Positions 41,127 through 54,615 of a DNA stretch of 64,000 nucleotides are shown here, piece after piece (positions within the stretch are counted from its first letter, which is position 1; the number at the start of each line of letters is the position of its first letter). The stretch comes from Balanoglossus misakiensis (Eukaryota > Hemichordata), in contig JBECUI020000024.1 of the NCBI GenBank assembly GCA_040954595.2, forward strand, positions 620,001 through 684,000, read 5' to 3'. Both the position numbers and the translations under genes were made by a program. The notes under the pieces are model-generated. The model made no database searches. It saw only the letters and a program-made list of their open reading frames with translations, and was not told where the DNA came from.

Positions 41127-41940
41127 GGTGTCGGAAATGGGTAAGCACACCCTTCCAGCATGCTACACCCGTTAAGACTGACCCAAAGAGACATATTTAA
41201 GTTGAATTTGACTTAACTAACAAATTACTGTTGCAAGTCAAATCCATATTTTGACTTTATCTCTGACTGAGCGCAGCATTGTCTGAGAGACACTTCACGT
41301 CTTCCTCTTCACAAGCAGCCCACTTCAAGTTTCAGCAACATCCATAATAGTCCTAAAGTTGAGGTGCCAGTTAAAATTAGGTTTTTGGACCAAACTGGAA
41401 TAGCTGCCGAAGTTTGGTATTTCAAATGATTGTCAGGTCACCTGTTTATTATATGACTGTGAGGTTTCTAACAAAAGGGAGATGACATACAATCACAAGT
41501 GTAAATCCAATATTGAACATTACTTAAAGGGACAAATTGTTCAAATCCTCTTTTGAGCTTATTTGGTCAATTTTGTTTGATATGAAATGTGCCTATTATG
41601 CTGTTTGACTTCTTTAAACATGCTTAAATACTGGCCAATAAATAACTCCACTATGTTTGAAATTAAACCAGATAGTACAATAATACATTCCAAATGTCAT
41701 CTGTGATAACATCATGCTTTGGACTTTTTTACTTTATATATTACATAACATGTTACGGAGGGGGGAGAGAGGTGAGAAAAGGAATGTGAGAAAGGAGAAG
41801 AAAAGCAAGAGGGCGGAAATGAGAATGTCAGGATGGAAAGGGAATGAGGGGAGGACTTTGACAGAAGGGGAGGGGAGATACCGAATAAGTGAAGGTGAGA
41901 GAGGAAGTGGTTAGACAGGAAGAAAGGGAAATTAAAGCTC
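41127..41940. other. No gene seen; purine-rich tract
   Basis: 41755-41930 is a G/A-rich strand ('gggggagagaggtgagaaaa'). The long open frames there come from composition. Otherwise featureless. Confidence 0.5.
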
Positions 41941-41944
41941 AATC

Positions 41945-42000
41945 ACCACCACCACCACCACCACCACAATCATCATCATCACCATCATTGCCATCATCAT
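41945..42000. repeat. (CAC/CAT)n microsatellite
   Basis: 'caccaccaccaccaccacca' followed by 'catcatcatcaccatcat'. Confidence 0.95.
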
Positions 42001-43740
42001 TCTGGAGGCATCGTGGCCTGTATTGGCCCATGGGCATCATGGGCCAAAAAAACTGATTCAGTGTAAATGTGCATAAACCACACTTTTGTACGAACTCCTG
42101 TAACCGGTGACGCAAGTCGTGAGTGGATTTGTGGGCGTGTCGCGACCTTTTCTGTGAACGTGATGCAGAGTGATATATTGATGACCCCCAGCCACCCCCA
42201 CACCCTTTGGTAACACACTTCTTAAACTTTCTTTACATAGAATGGACTTCTCAAACCTTCCTTACCAAAGTTCTGATTAAAGATATCTATCTTCTAGGGT
42301 ACTACCAACAGCGTTTCACGTGACTGTAGACAAGCATCAAGTACCTGTACACAGACAAGGGCGTGCGCGCGTCCACAATAATTTAAAACGAATGTTTCCA
42401 CCGCCGTGTGTTTTATGCACATAAACACTGAATCAGCTTTAATATTGTCCCATGATGCCCCGTGAGTTGTCAGGGTACCAAACTGACAATGCTGGAGAAA
42501 AAATGAAGTGTTGACATGCATGTTGTTGAGGGGTTTCACAATGCATGTTACGGACGCTGGTTTCTCTTAGCAATAGAGTAGAGGCGTAAGGATGGGTTGA
42601 TCTTGTGATTAAGAATTTTGGCAAAGAAACAGAAATTGTGTCATTTAGTTTTGTATTAAACCCTATTCGCGTATTTTGTGTTAAAGCACGAAATACTGCA
42701 ATAATGAGATACGGTAGTATTTAACACATATAATATATGATATAATATAGCTTTATCAATACCAGTGAATTTTGTGACGTCATTGCTGTACATTTTTTTA
42801 TCTTTTATTTAAAACGCACAATGTTACATCAACAAATCAAAAGAAGAAACGAACTGAAAACTCACATCATAGCTTCAAAATGTATTACACTTTCTGGATG
42901 GTTGCATGATTCCTAAGGTTTGTATACCTTCAACCTCAATGTCACGCGGGAGGATTGGTGTTGGGAATGTAACGGGGAATTAAACTCTATCGATGGGGAT
43001 AACTCGCTTGGCTAATACTGAGAGGTACCTATATGGAATCGTGCTGACGTCCAGATACATCGACACGAACACTGGGTATTTATGGTAGCAACTGAGAATA
43101 TAAGAATTTAATGAAATAAACCTACTCGACCACTTGCGTTCTGAGGACAAGAAGGACACAAATAGTCCGCCATCCAAAAGACCGTTCCAGCATTTTATTT
43201 TTACCCGCCAAAAGACGCGGAGATATATTTTTAGATGAATGATCCATGCATACTCTGATTGCATAGTACTTGTCTTCCTTGTGTTCCTTAAAACAATGAA
43301 TGTATTGTATTTTCTTTTCTTTTCATCAGGAATGCGATAACTTTCTTAACACTTCAAAAGTTTCTTTACTCTTCAATCACTTCTGTCTCAACTTTTAAGT
43401 TTAACTTTTACTTCCAAATCTCAGGTCACAAACTCTATAGACTGCTAAACAATTTTCTTCCTAGTGTTGTATGCGCCACTTGTGAATTTTTGCGAGTGAG
43501 ATTCACGGGCGTTTGAGCACAATTTATACAAAATATGTTTATCGCCATTAGAAAAACGTTCGCGTAGAATCAATGACGTCATGGTAAATTTTAGCTGCAT
43601 GCTCCAATAGGGATGATAGGGAGACTACTTGTTGTAGAGCACCTGAAAATGTACGTATTTCGTCACTTCCTTTTCGCGAAATTTAATTCTTAACGGCATC
43701 TTAGTTTTAAGATTTGTGATTCCTTTTTTCTTCAGTTGTA
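42001..43740. other. No gene seen
   Basis: No recognised exon on either strand. 42660-42730 contains 'gtgttaaagcacgaaatact' facing 'agtatttaacac', a weak inverted repeat. Confidence 0.4.
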
Positions 43741-44045
43741 CATTTGCATCACGGGATACTTCTTTGTAGACTATCGAACCTTGGCATCTCAGACACAGTA
43801 CTAACATGGTTTACATCTTACCTTCAATATAGATATCAAACTGTAATCATCGAAAACACTGCAAGTTCACAGTCACCTCTCGTATACGGGGTGCCACTGC
43901 CCCTCTGTTGTTCACCATTTATATAGCCCAACTTTATAGTAAACCGATTCGTCCCCACATCCTACAATTTCATCAGTACGCCGATGATAACCAGCGATAC
44001 CTCGCCTTTTCCCATCAAGATTCAACCTCTGACGTTCCTGTCTTC
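43741..44045 (+). pseudogene. LINE reverse transcriptase scrap (CR1/L2 type)
   Basis: Reads 'HHGILLCRLSNLGISDTVLT', 'WFTSYLQYRYQTVII' and 'LVYGVP', then jumps frame. Fifteen or so bases of the conserved 'PQGSVLGP' block are missing. The new frame continues 'FTIYIAQLYSKPIRP' to 'HQYADDNQRYLAF' with the YADD catalytic motif. Both ends are truncated. Confidence 0.8.
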
Positions 44046-44924
44046 TAAGGATTGTTGAACTTTAATTCATGCAGTTTGTTGTTACGGCCGGTCGTCCTCC
44101 GGACGTTTACCTCATCGGCTTCTGTGGGGAATCAGCCACGTCCGAAAGCTGACGGCGTACATTCTCTTCATCTCCTTCTCCACCCAACATATTCATAAAG
44201 TCCGAGAGAGGTACCCGGCAGATCGTAAACCTTTCGTAGACAGAGACTTGCAAGAAGTTTTCCGAGTAACACAAAGTTCTGGTTTATTACTGGTCACACG
44301 TAAGAATTACACGACTCGATCCATGCTCGTTGACTCCCATCACGGATCTCCGGTGATAAATGTGTGATCTCAAATTTCACCACACCTTATTAATACGTTA
44401 GTCAAGTATTAAGTCATAAAAGGAACACGTCATCTTGATATTTCTTAAACATGAACTTAGCGCGTGATATCTCTATCTCGTTCTGACATGTATCAATTAC
44501 ACAATGTTGTTTACTCTGGGTCAAGTACCAATGTCAATACTGGACTAAAACCATATAAGTGAATGACTTCTTACGTAATCATAAACAAGATCTATGATCG
44601 TTAAAACTCAATCGTGACACTTGTATTACCACTGGTTTCTCATGATTGTTCATGCATCGGGGAATCTGTAGCGATGAGGTAACGGGCTCTGACGAGAACC
44701 GTGATCCACGGAGAAACGTATTTGATTTACGTTCATTTATTGTCCGGAATTATTATAGTACATCAAATACGCCCAGTAAAGTACATGAGGAAGGGAACGA
44801 GCTCAGTAGCCTGAGGTACTCCCATCTCCCGTTAGATTATTCTCCCCTAACTTTGGAAACAAAGTTCTCTTATGATTACTTTTCTCAAGGCGTGGTTAAC
44901 CATGTAAAATATCACAAATACATG
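44046..44924. other. No gene seen
   Basis: Unique-looking non-coding sequence between the LINE scrap and the minisatellite. The 93-codon frame at 44646-44927 (+) has no domain. Confidence 0.4.
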
Positions 44925-47805
44925 TAGTGGCCAGTGTCGTGCCCATTAATTTTGAGTGTTTGGTGGGGTCAACCTTTGCGTCAACATTGATTAACCAGGC
45001 CATGCAGAGCTAGTGGCCAGTGTCGTGCCCATTAATTTTGAGTGTTTGGTGGGGTCAACCTTTGCGTCAACATTGATTAACCAGGCCATGCAGAGCTAGT
45101 GGCCAGTGTCGTGCCCATTAATTTTGAGTGTTTGGTGGGGTCAACCTTTGCGTCAACATTGATTAACCAGGCCATGCAGAGCTAGTGGCCAGTGTCGTGC
45201 CCATTAATTTTGAGTGTTTGGTGGGGTCAACCTTTGCGTCAACATTGATTAACCAGGCCATGCAGAGCTAGTGGCCAGTGTCGTGCCCATTAATTTTGAG
45301 TGTTTGGTGGGGTCAACCTTTGCGTCAACATTGATTAACCATGCCATGCAGAGCTAGTGGCCAGTGTCGTGCCCATTAATTTTGAGTGTTTGGTGGGGTC
45401 AACCTTTGCGTCAACATTGATTAACCAGGCCATGCAGAGCTAGTGGCCAGTGTCGTGCCCATTAATTTTGAGTGTTTGGTGGGGTCAACCTTTGCGTCAA
45501 CATTGATTAACCAGGCCATGCAGCGCTAGTGGCCAGTGTCGTGCCCATTAATTTTGAGTGTTTGGTGGGGTCAACCTTTGCGTCAACATTGATAAACCAG
45601 GCCATGCAGAGCTAGTGGCCAGTGTCGTTCCCATTAATTTTGAGTGTTTGGTGGGGTCAACCTTTGCGTCAACATTGATTAACCAGGCCAGAGCTTAGTG
45701 GCCAGTGTCGTGCCCATCAATTTTGAGTGTTTGGTGGGGTCAACCCTTGCGTCAACCTCGATTAGCCAGGCCAGAGCTTAGTGGCCAGTGTCGCGCCCAT
45801 TAATTTTGAGTGTTTGGTGGGGTCAACCCTTGCGTCAACCTGGATTAGCCAGGCCAGAGCTAGTGGCCAGTGTCGTGCCCATCAATTTTGAGTGTTTGGT
45901 GGGGTCAACCCTTGCGTCAACATTGATTAGCCAGGCCAGAGCTAGTGGCCAGTGTCGTGCCCATCAATTTTGAGTGTTTGGTGGGGTCAACCCTTGCGTC
46001 AACCTTGATTAGCCAGGCCAAAGCTAGTGGCCAGTGTCGTGCCCATCAATTATGAGTGTTTGGTGGGGTCAACCCTTGCGTCAACATTGATTAGCCAGGC
46101 CAGAGCTAGTGGCCAGTGTCGTGCCCATCAATTATGAGTGTTTGGTGGGGTCAACCCTTGTGTCAACATTGATTAGCCAGGCCAGAGCTTAGTGGCCAGT
46201 GTTGCGCCCATTAATTTTGAGTGTTTGGTGGGGTAAACCCTTGCGTCAACCTTGATTAGCCAGGCCAGAGCTAGTGGCCAGTGTCGTGCCCATCAATTTT
46301 GAGTGTTTGGTGGGGTCAACCCTTGCGTCAACCTTGATTAGCCAGGCCAGAGCTAGTGGCCAGTGTCGTGCCCATCAATTATGAGTGTTTGGTGGGGTCA
46401 ACCCTTGCGTCAACATTGATTAGCCAGGCCAGAGCTAGTGGCCAGTGTCGTGCCCATCAATTATGAGTGTTTGGTGGGGTCAACCCTTGCGTCAACATTG
46501 ATTAGCCAGGCCAGAGCTTAGTGGCCAGTGTTGCGCCCATTAATTTTGAGTGTTTGGTGGGGTAAACCCTTGCGTCAACCTTGATTAGCCAGGCCAGAGC
46601 TAGTGGCCAGTGTCGTGCCCATCAATTTTGAGTGTTTGGTGGGGTCAACCTTTGCGTCAACCTTGATTAGCCAGGCCAGAGCTAGTGGCCAGTGTCGTGC
46701 CCATCAATTTTGAGTGTTTGGTGGGGTCAACCCTTGCGTCAACATTGATTAGCCAGGCCAGAGCTAGTGGCCAGTGTCGCGCCCATTAATTTTGAGTGTT
46801 TGGTGGGATCAACCTTTGCGTCAACCTTGATTAGCCAGGCCATGCAGAGCTAGTGGCCAGTGTCGTGCCCATCAATTTTGAGTGTTTGGTGGGGTCAACC
46901 TTTGCGTCAACCTTGATTAGCCAGGCCATGCAGAGCTAGTGGCCAGTGTCGTGCCCATCAATTTTGAGTGTTTGGTGGGGTCAACCTTTGCGTCAACCTT
47001 GATTAGCCAGGCCATGCAGAGCTAGTGGCCAGTGTCGTGCCCATCAATTTTGAGTGTTTGGTGGGGTCAACCTTTGCGTCAACCTTGATTAACCAGGCCA
47101 TGCAGAGCTAGTGGCCAGTGTCGTGCCCATCAATTTTGAGTGTTTGGTGGGGTCAACCTTTGCGTCAACATTGATCAACCAGGCCATGCAGAGCTAGTGG
47201 CCAGTGTCGTGCCCATCAATTTTGAGTGTTTGGTGGGGTCAACCTTTGCGTCAACATTGATTAACCAGGCCATGCAGAGCTAGTGGCCAGTGTCGTGCCC
47301 ATCAATTTTGAGTGTTTGGTGGGTTCAACCTTTGCGTCAACATTGATTAACCAGGCCATGCAGAGCTACATTGTAGTGGCCAGTGTCGTGCCCATCAATT
47401 TTGAGTGTTTGGTGGGGTCAACCTTTGCGTCAACATTGATTAACCAGGCCATGCAGAGCTAGTGGCCAGTGTCGTGCCCATCAATTTTGAGTGTTTGGTG
47501 GGGTCAACCTTTGCGTCAACTTTGATTAACCAGGCCATGCAGAGCTAGTGGCCAGTGTCGTGCCCATCAATTTTGAGTGTTTGGTGGGGTCAACCTTTGT
47601 GTCAACATTGATTAACCAGGCCATGCAGAGCTAGTGGCCAGTGTCGTGCCCATCAATTTTGAGTGTTTGGTGGGGTCAACCTTTGCATCAACATTGATTA
47701 ACCAGGCCATGCAGAGCTAGTGGCCAGTGTCGTGCCCATTAATTTTGAGTGTTTGGTAGGGTCAACCTTTGCGTCAACATTGATTAACCAGGCCATGCAG
47801 AGCTA
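44925..47805 (+). repeat. Minisatellite, about 34 copies of an 81-86 bp unit
   Basis: Every unit starts 'tagtggccagtgtcgtgccc' and holds 'attttgagtgtttggtgggg' and 'gcgtcaac(a/c)ttgatta'. By counting, starts lie at 44925, 45011, 45097, 45183 and so on, about 34 in all. Outer units are 86 bp; the central ones (about 45697-46765) are 81-82 bp, lacking about 5 bases of 'atgcag'. Variant units with 'gttgcgcccatt' and 'gggtaaaccc' recur at 46188 and 46516, 328 bp apart. One unit near 47373 has a 7-bp insert. No conserved frame, since 86 and 82 are not multiples of three. Confidence 0.97.
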
Positions 47806-49690
47806 CATGTATGTTGCCTGTAAGGCACACATCTCCAATTGGTACATTGGGCCTATCATACTGTACATGTACAACTAGGAAAATGTACTTCATCATATTT
47901 CCATAGTCAGCAGCTTCAAGAACATGTTGCCTTCTCTATATGAATGTTTAGACTAAAAAGAAGTATAAGAAGAATAAAGTTGTCCAATTATTGTTGGCAG
48001 GGGGTGGGGATGTGTGCTCCCATACAAATGTATATGGGTATGTACTCTTTAAGAAAAACGTTCATATGCAAGAGAAAAATGGTAAATGACAAAGAAAATT
48101 TGACTGGTATTACAATAGGTCGGGTTTTTGGCATTTACACATATTGATGTTATCAACCGGGAAGCACACTACGTGCTGAAAATAATTGGAGACCTCTCGC
48201 CCGGGGTGTCGGCCAGTGGCCACATACATTTCCAGTCCTAAACCTTGCATCAGTTCTGTGGTGCGGATTAAGAAATAAGATTGGCGCTACAATATGCCCA
48301 CTTAGATTGAAATGGATTCTGCATATATACATGTAAACACATTGAAAATGAGATATTACACATATAATCATGGGACAAGAAGGGCAAAAATTAAATTATC
48401 CAGCAGGTGCTCGAATTATGCAAATTAGAACAGTTGTCTAATATTGCCATGTCAACCACGTTGAAATTGTTTTAGGTACCCATATTAATTAAAACCGTGA
48501 AAATGCGATATTACACACCATATAAGACAAACCAGGGAAATTTACATGTTAGAGAAGTTTGTCGGCCATTTTGGATTATGCAAATTAGTACAGTTGTCTA
48601 ATATTGCCATGTCAACCACGCTGAAATTGTTTTAGTTACCCATATTGATGAAAACCCTGCAAATGCGATTTTAGGCACCATATAAGACAAAACAGGGAAA
48701 TTTACATTTAAGAAGAGTTTGGTGGCCATTTTGGATTATGCAAATTAGAACAGCTGTCTAATATTGCCATGTCAACGACGTTGAAATTGTTTTAGGTACC
48801 CATATTGATGAAAACCCTGCAAATGCGATATTACACACTATTAAAGACAACCATAGTAAATTTACATGTTAGAGAAGTTTGTCGGCCATTCTAGATCATG
48901 CAAATTAGAACAGCTGTCTAACATTGCAATGTCAACCACGTTGAAATTGTTTTAGGTACCCATATTGATGAAAACCCTTCAAATGCGATACTACACACTA
49001 TTTAAGACGACCATAGGAAATTTACATGTTAGAGGAGTTTGGCGGCCATTTTGGACTATGCAAATGAGAAGAGTTGAACAAAAAATGCCATATTTGCAAT
49101 GCTGTTGTCTTGTTTTGGGTGCCTATGTTAAGGCTTGAAAATGAAAGCTTATTCACCATTTTGGCACAAACAGTGCCGAGAAGGTGTTCCAATGTAACTT
49201 AGAAGAGTTGCCATATTTGCAATACAGTTATATTGTTTAAGGTATGAATGCAAATCCTGAATATTAGATTTATAACAATTTCATTGGAAAGAACATTTGT
49301 AGGTTCATCATTGACCCCATAGGACTGTCAACTCGACTACAGACAGTCTCGATGAACACAAGACATGATCCCAATTTGCAAGCTGAGTTGAAACTGACTG
49401 CTGCAGTAACTTTAGCTCTGGGAATGTCTTGTGTGATTTAAAGCAATTGATGACCAAATTTAACACAGTTTCTCTGAGGTAACCACTTAGCTTTCGTGAC
49501 TGGTTGTTTAAGAATCCAAAAAACATGAATTCTACCCAATGAATTCAACCCTTAGAATTTCACAACTGTAACACAGTTTGCAGTCATGCACAAAAGTGTG
49601 TATCATACACATAAGAAATTTCTCACATGTATTTTTATGATGGCAATGCATTTGACTGTAAACAAACATTGACATCAGTCAGTAGCGCTA
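47806..49690 (-). mobile_element. Interspersed repeat element, copy 2 (inverted to 0.8-2.2 kb)
   Basis: 47815-47935 matches 2100-2230 inverted ('aaggcacacatctccaattg'). 47960-48060 matches 1960-2060 inverted. 48420-49040 holds four tandem sub-repeats of about 180 bp ('cagttgtctaatattgccat', 'accacgttgaaattgtttta') that match 1330-1560. 49320-49690 matches 780-1130 inverted. No transposase frame seen. Confidence 0.7.
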
Positions 49691-50275
49691 TTTTGTCAGT
49701 GAAATGGCTTCATCATCATCCCTCCAACCAAAGTTGAAACTGAGTTGCAAATATTGCACAGCTTGAAATCATAAAATGTTGCAAAATTGAACCAACAGTT
49801 CGGTCAATGATCAAGTTCTTACAGCTATTATTAGAACCAGACAATCTCAGCGAACAAGAGACATGGGCCTTATTTGCAAGTCGAGTTAGAACTGCCTTTG
49901 CCTGCCCACGGACGCCCCAGTTTCAGCAAAAATTATTGCATTAAAATGTGAGTATGGAGAACTATGCTCTGTGTTCCTTTTGTTAGCTTACATAGCTGTT
50001 GTCATTCTAGTTTTTCCTCTGTCCTGTGAACAGAGTTTCAGTTGCGAAAACCGACAGTTCTTAAAGTACAAAAGTACACCTAAATTGCCTCGGTGATGAG
50101 CATGCAGAATTTATCTGATGCTTTTTACTGGCAGCAGGACCACACCAGTTGCAGATTGTCAATTCCATGGCACAAGGGAATTTACGCTTTGCGTTCAAAT
50201 ATAAATAATTAACACCTGTTTAATTTTTCTATATGTTCTTTAGTGATGATTCAAAAGTATTATGACTGCTAGTGT

Positions 50276-51540
50276 GATTAATATTCTATTTTCAAAATGT
50301 GTTTCTCTTAATGATTATGAATACATCAAAATTTATGCTTTAAAATTAAATCATTATACCTGAAATATTGCAAATATTTGGAGGGTTGCATTTAATTTGA
50401 AGTTCTCGATCAAAGTTTTAGGCATAAAAAAGGTGCTACACCCCCGAAAAATTGGTAGCTATGAATTCAATTCAAAGAGTGTTGTAATGTCTGTTTTGCA
50501 ACAGGGTGCCAGTTCAACAAAGCGCATGAGGATAGTAAATCACCTTTGTGAATTTTGTGCACCACAGTAAGAATTCCCTAGAAACTGCAAACTAAATTGC
50601 AAAGCAATCAGACAAAAATGGCAGTAATTGCCAAAAAAAAAAAAAAAATATTGTCACTTCCATCACTGGGTTTGTTAAATTGTCATAAAATCACACCTAA
50701 GAACATGCAAACCAAATTTTAAAAAAAATGTGGGTAGAGGTTTCTGAGTATATGACGACCAAAATCACCCCAAAATATACTTCAAAAATGAAAAATAAAA
50801 TCTGTATAAAGTCTCAATAACATAAATACACACCAATTTCTAAAGCAATCTGACCAGTACCTTCTTGAGTTTCTGAGTTTAGAACAATTTCACATTGGTC
50901 CCAATGGTATATTGACATATACAAAATTGGACCTAAAGAGTAAAACACATTTCAAAGATTTTACAATTAAAGCCTCACAAGCTGCCAAATTTTACACATC
51001 TTTTTCCACAATAACATTTTTCAAATCATCCACCTATCCTTTAAAATCAGCACCATTGAGCCATATTACTTGAATTTGCATGGGGTTTGTCATCTTTCTG
51101 CGATGTGTACCCTCCATATGGAGGCTGATTAAAACAGGTGTGGCGCTCGTTTAATATCTGACTTCTTTAAATTGCAACATACAGGCACATTCATTAGTCA
51201 ATAAAATGTTCATGTATACCTATCAGTCAGTTTGTTTAGATGAACAAATCTAAGATGGAAAGTAATATCATGAAAATACTGAAAGATTGGAAACTCTGAG
51301 TTTGAGTCTAAGGATAACAAGGGAACCTCTCTACTATTTGACGCACCAAAGCTATGAAAAACTTCCTTCTTTCCCTCAAATATTTTTTATGAATATGTTC
51401 TACTCCGTGATTAAAATTTCCCTTTTACCAAATGTACATATGTAAGAGACGTGATTTTTTCAGCAAAATTTCAAATGGCCTAGGGTGACTTTTTACCTAC
51501 TTACCCATATTGGGTAGCATGAAACACAGAATGGCATACC
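50276..51540. repeat. No gene; loose ~100-bp motif repeats
   Basis: 50560-51010 repeats 'aaattt(c/t)aaagcaatctgac' with 'gagtttctgag', similar to 23.2 kb and 55 kb. A poly-A run lies at 50634-50648. Confidence 0.45.
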
Positions 51541-52735
51541 AGTGGGTTAGAGATACAGCGTTTTATATTAACATGAATTAACATGAAACTAAAAATTTGA
51601 TGGTTTACTTAGGACTGCCTTGATCCATGGTAACCTCATTAAATATGTACATATCTAATTCTAGGCTATCCAGTTGCGGTAGAAACCTGGACATGGACAA
51701 CTTTGGGGTCAAAATCTTTTGACAAAATGTTGGGTGATCTTGGGTAAACTTTGACCTACATTCCTATATCTTGGCATCCGGCACAGATACATCCCTGACA
51801 CTTGGAGTGATGGAACTGCATAATGGAGTATTATGTCTCAGCTAGTCACAGTGCTTTTGCTGTGTTTTATGTCTTTTATTCAGCCAAATTAGATGTTTTT
51901 CATTACACATTGGCTGTGTTTGCCAGTACTTTTTAGCTGGTCACACTGCCTTAACACAATGTATTCTCAAAATACTCTGCAATCTTTATGAAGCATATAC
52001 AGCAGACAAAGTTGTGGTAAGACTAAACTTGCCCTTCTTTGTGATTAAAGCATGACCGGCCTGTCTTAGGTGGCCCCTACCTAGGGGCTTTACCCGTCAT
52101 TGGCTCACAGTCTGAGAAATCAGCTCTGCAGGGAAGTTAACGATGTAACCCACCATTAAAGCTTGGATTTCCGCTTTTTGTATTTGATGCCTGGCTGAGG
52201 CCTTCTTAGGATCTACCCAACGCTGAGTAGGCTATCCCGTCATTGGCACACAGTCTCAGGGAGGGAGTCAAAAGTTCAGTATACCATCAAAGCCTTTATA
52301 TTGTCCATTCTTTTTAAGAGAAGGCTGGCTGCTGTAGAAAAATGTTGATCTCAAATTTATCATGTCCAAAAAGCCAGACTTCCAGCCCTATTGGTTAGGC
52401 TGGCATTAGGTAAGTACATAATTAATGAGGCAAGACATAATACTCAATCAAATAGTTCCATCACTCCAAGTGTCAAGGTTGTATCTGCTCCGGATGCTAA
52501 AATATAGGAATGTAGGTCAAAGTTTACCCAAGATCACACAAATGTTTGTCAAAAGATTTTGACCCCGAAGTTGTCCATGTCCAGGTTTCTACTTCAGCTG
52601 AATAGCCTAGAATTAGATATGCACATATTTAACGAGGTTACCATTGCTCAGGGGGGTCTTAAATTAACCATCAAATTTTAGTTTCATATTAATGCATATT
52701 AATATAAAACACTGTATCTCTAACCCTACAGGTAA
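51541..52735. mobile_element. Fold-back element, arms ~290 bp
   Basis: 51549-51836 ('ggttagagatacagcgtttt', 'acacttggagtgatggaact') is the reverse complement of 52443-52730. The centre is near 52110. The loop (51840-52440) contains two diverged copies of 'atcccgtcattgg(c)cacagtct' at about 52095 and 52235. Confidence 0.8.
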
Positions 52736-53316
52736 GCCTAGAATTAGGTACATGTACATGCGTAAGTTTTTGACAAGACAGTTAAGCTGTAATATATGTA
52801 CATGAACCTTGACAATTGACTTAAAATAACATAAAGGCAGAACTGATACTGATTGGAGATAGATATTACTAATGACAGTGATGTTAATTACACCAGGAAT
52901 GTTTGTCTTAGTATACGGTAGCTAACCGACTGCTTGAGGTTAAGTAATGAAAGTGCCCACTTGCGATTCACCTTCAAATAGCTACTTAGTCTTTGGTACA
53001 TGTACATTGTTTTTCCAATGATTAGACAAAGGATATACATACGTGTAATTAAGGTTGGGTAGCATTTTCAATGTAATAAGCCCTGCCTTCACTATAATCT
53101 TACACCAAATCAACACTGTTCAGTAATGTGATAGGCTTCAAAGCGACGCTAGTTACATCATAATTCCCAGCAAGGGGTATTAGTTTATTGGGCAAGTGGC
53201 ATGAGTGAGGCCAGACATTAGTTTTGGAAGCAAAGCGGACAGAACACTGCCGGGCATAGACTAGGTAGTTCTGAATAGTCATGTTTCATAAGTCAGGTCC
53301 ATGACATATGTACCGA

Positions 53317-54615
53317 CATCTGTGATTGGTCCATCTGGTAATCTTAGGTCCACTTGAGGCACGGTGATTGGAGGGACCTTATGTGTTAGGTCTTATTATT
53401 ATGTATTATTCACTAGACCTTGTAGGTTAGGTCTTATTACTATGTATTATTCACTTTACAGCTCCCTGATTGGTTAATGTGTAGGTCTCCAATTTTCACT
53501 GCCTCGTTATGCAAAGTCTTTTGTCCTTCTGAATACAGTTGTCGTATTCTGTCTGGCATGCTGCCTGCGCGTTGTCGAAGCTCGATCCCAGTGTATAAAG
53601 AAAGGCACTCATATAATGATTGGATTTAACCTTTCCTTCACTATTCATGGCATTTTTTTGTGATACTGTGAACTAGATACTCGAAATAAAAATTGCCAGG
53701 AGAATTTTTTTATTTTATTTCCAGTGGCAGTTTGTTGAAATGGGCTAGTGTTTTGTTACGTAATGCTTTTCAGCGCATCACTTCGTGTAACACCTGGCTG
53801 AATACGAAGTGTGTGCTATTCATTCGAGCAAACCAAAAATATCTTACAATAGAACTGTTTAGAATAGCATTGCATTTCTTTAATTGGGATACCTCATTAG
53901 TTGCTTTACAGGTATGATTACTTTTATTGTACTTCTTTCACGAAGCTGCACCGTCATAGTTCCATTTTTATGAAAACAATATACGAATGTATAAACAGAC
54001 AACGTACTCCTTTTCACAACATCTACGTCAAAACAAATTTACTTTAAAATAGTAAAACAACAATAATAATATTGATGATGAGAAGTAGGAGGGTGATTTA
54101 AGAAAATATACAACTGTTAGCAAAAATGCTTAGATGTGTTAATCAGATTTTCAAAGTCCATCTAAAAATCATTTAATCTTTCCAGGGTGCGGTTTATGTT
54201 GGAGATAGTATCAGTCAGGCTATTTCTCAGAAAATTAATGAATGATCTGCGGACATCCCGAATAATGTGTTACCACAACGCTAGCCAGGAAGCACATGGG
54301 ACATTTCACAATGAGGCAGTGAACACTGGGAGACCAGACTGACACGTTAACCAATCAGGGAGCTGTATGGTGAATAAATACATATTAATATGACCTAACC
54401 TACAAGGTCCTGTATTATGAGGCAGTGAACACATGGGGGACCAGACTGACACGTTAACCAATCAGGGAGCTGTAAAGCGAAAAATGCATAGTAATAAGAC
54501 CTAACCTACAAGGTCTAGTGAATAATACATAATAATAAGACCTAACCTACAAGGTCCCTCCAATCAGCGTGCCGCAAGTGGACCTAAGAGAAGCGGATAA
54601 ACCAATCAAAACATG
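53317..54615. mobile_element. Fold-back element, arms ~200 bp
   Basis: 53340-53500 ('cttaggtccacttgaggcac', 'gtaggttaggtcttattac', 'cagctccctgattggttaat') is the reverse complement of 54460-54590. A second partial arm copy lies at 54350-54420. The word 'cctaacctacaaggtc' occurs in each arm more than once. Confidence 0.8.

Noticed and set aside
41712-41942. Open frames on both strands in the purine tract
   Set aside because: They result from low-complexity G/A composition.
45788-45973. Open frame inside the minisatellite
   Set aside because: Unit lengths of 81-86 bp do not keep one frame across the array; the frame does not extend along it.
44925-47805. CRISPR-like array
   Set aside because: Units are continuous tandem copies without distinct spacers, in an animal genome.
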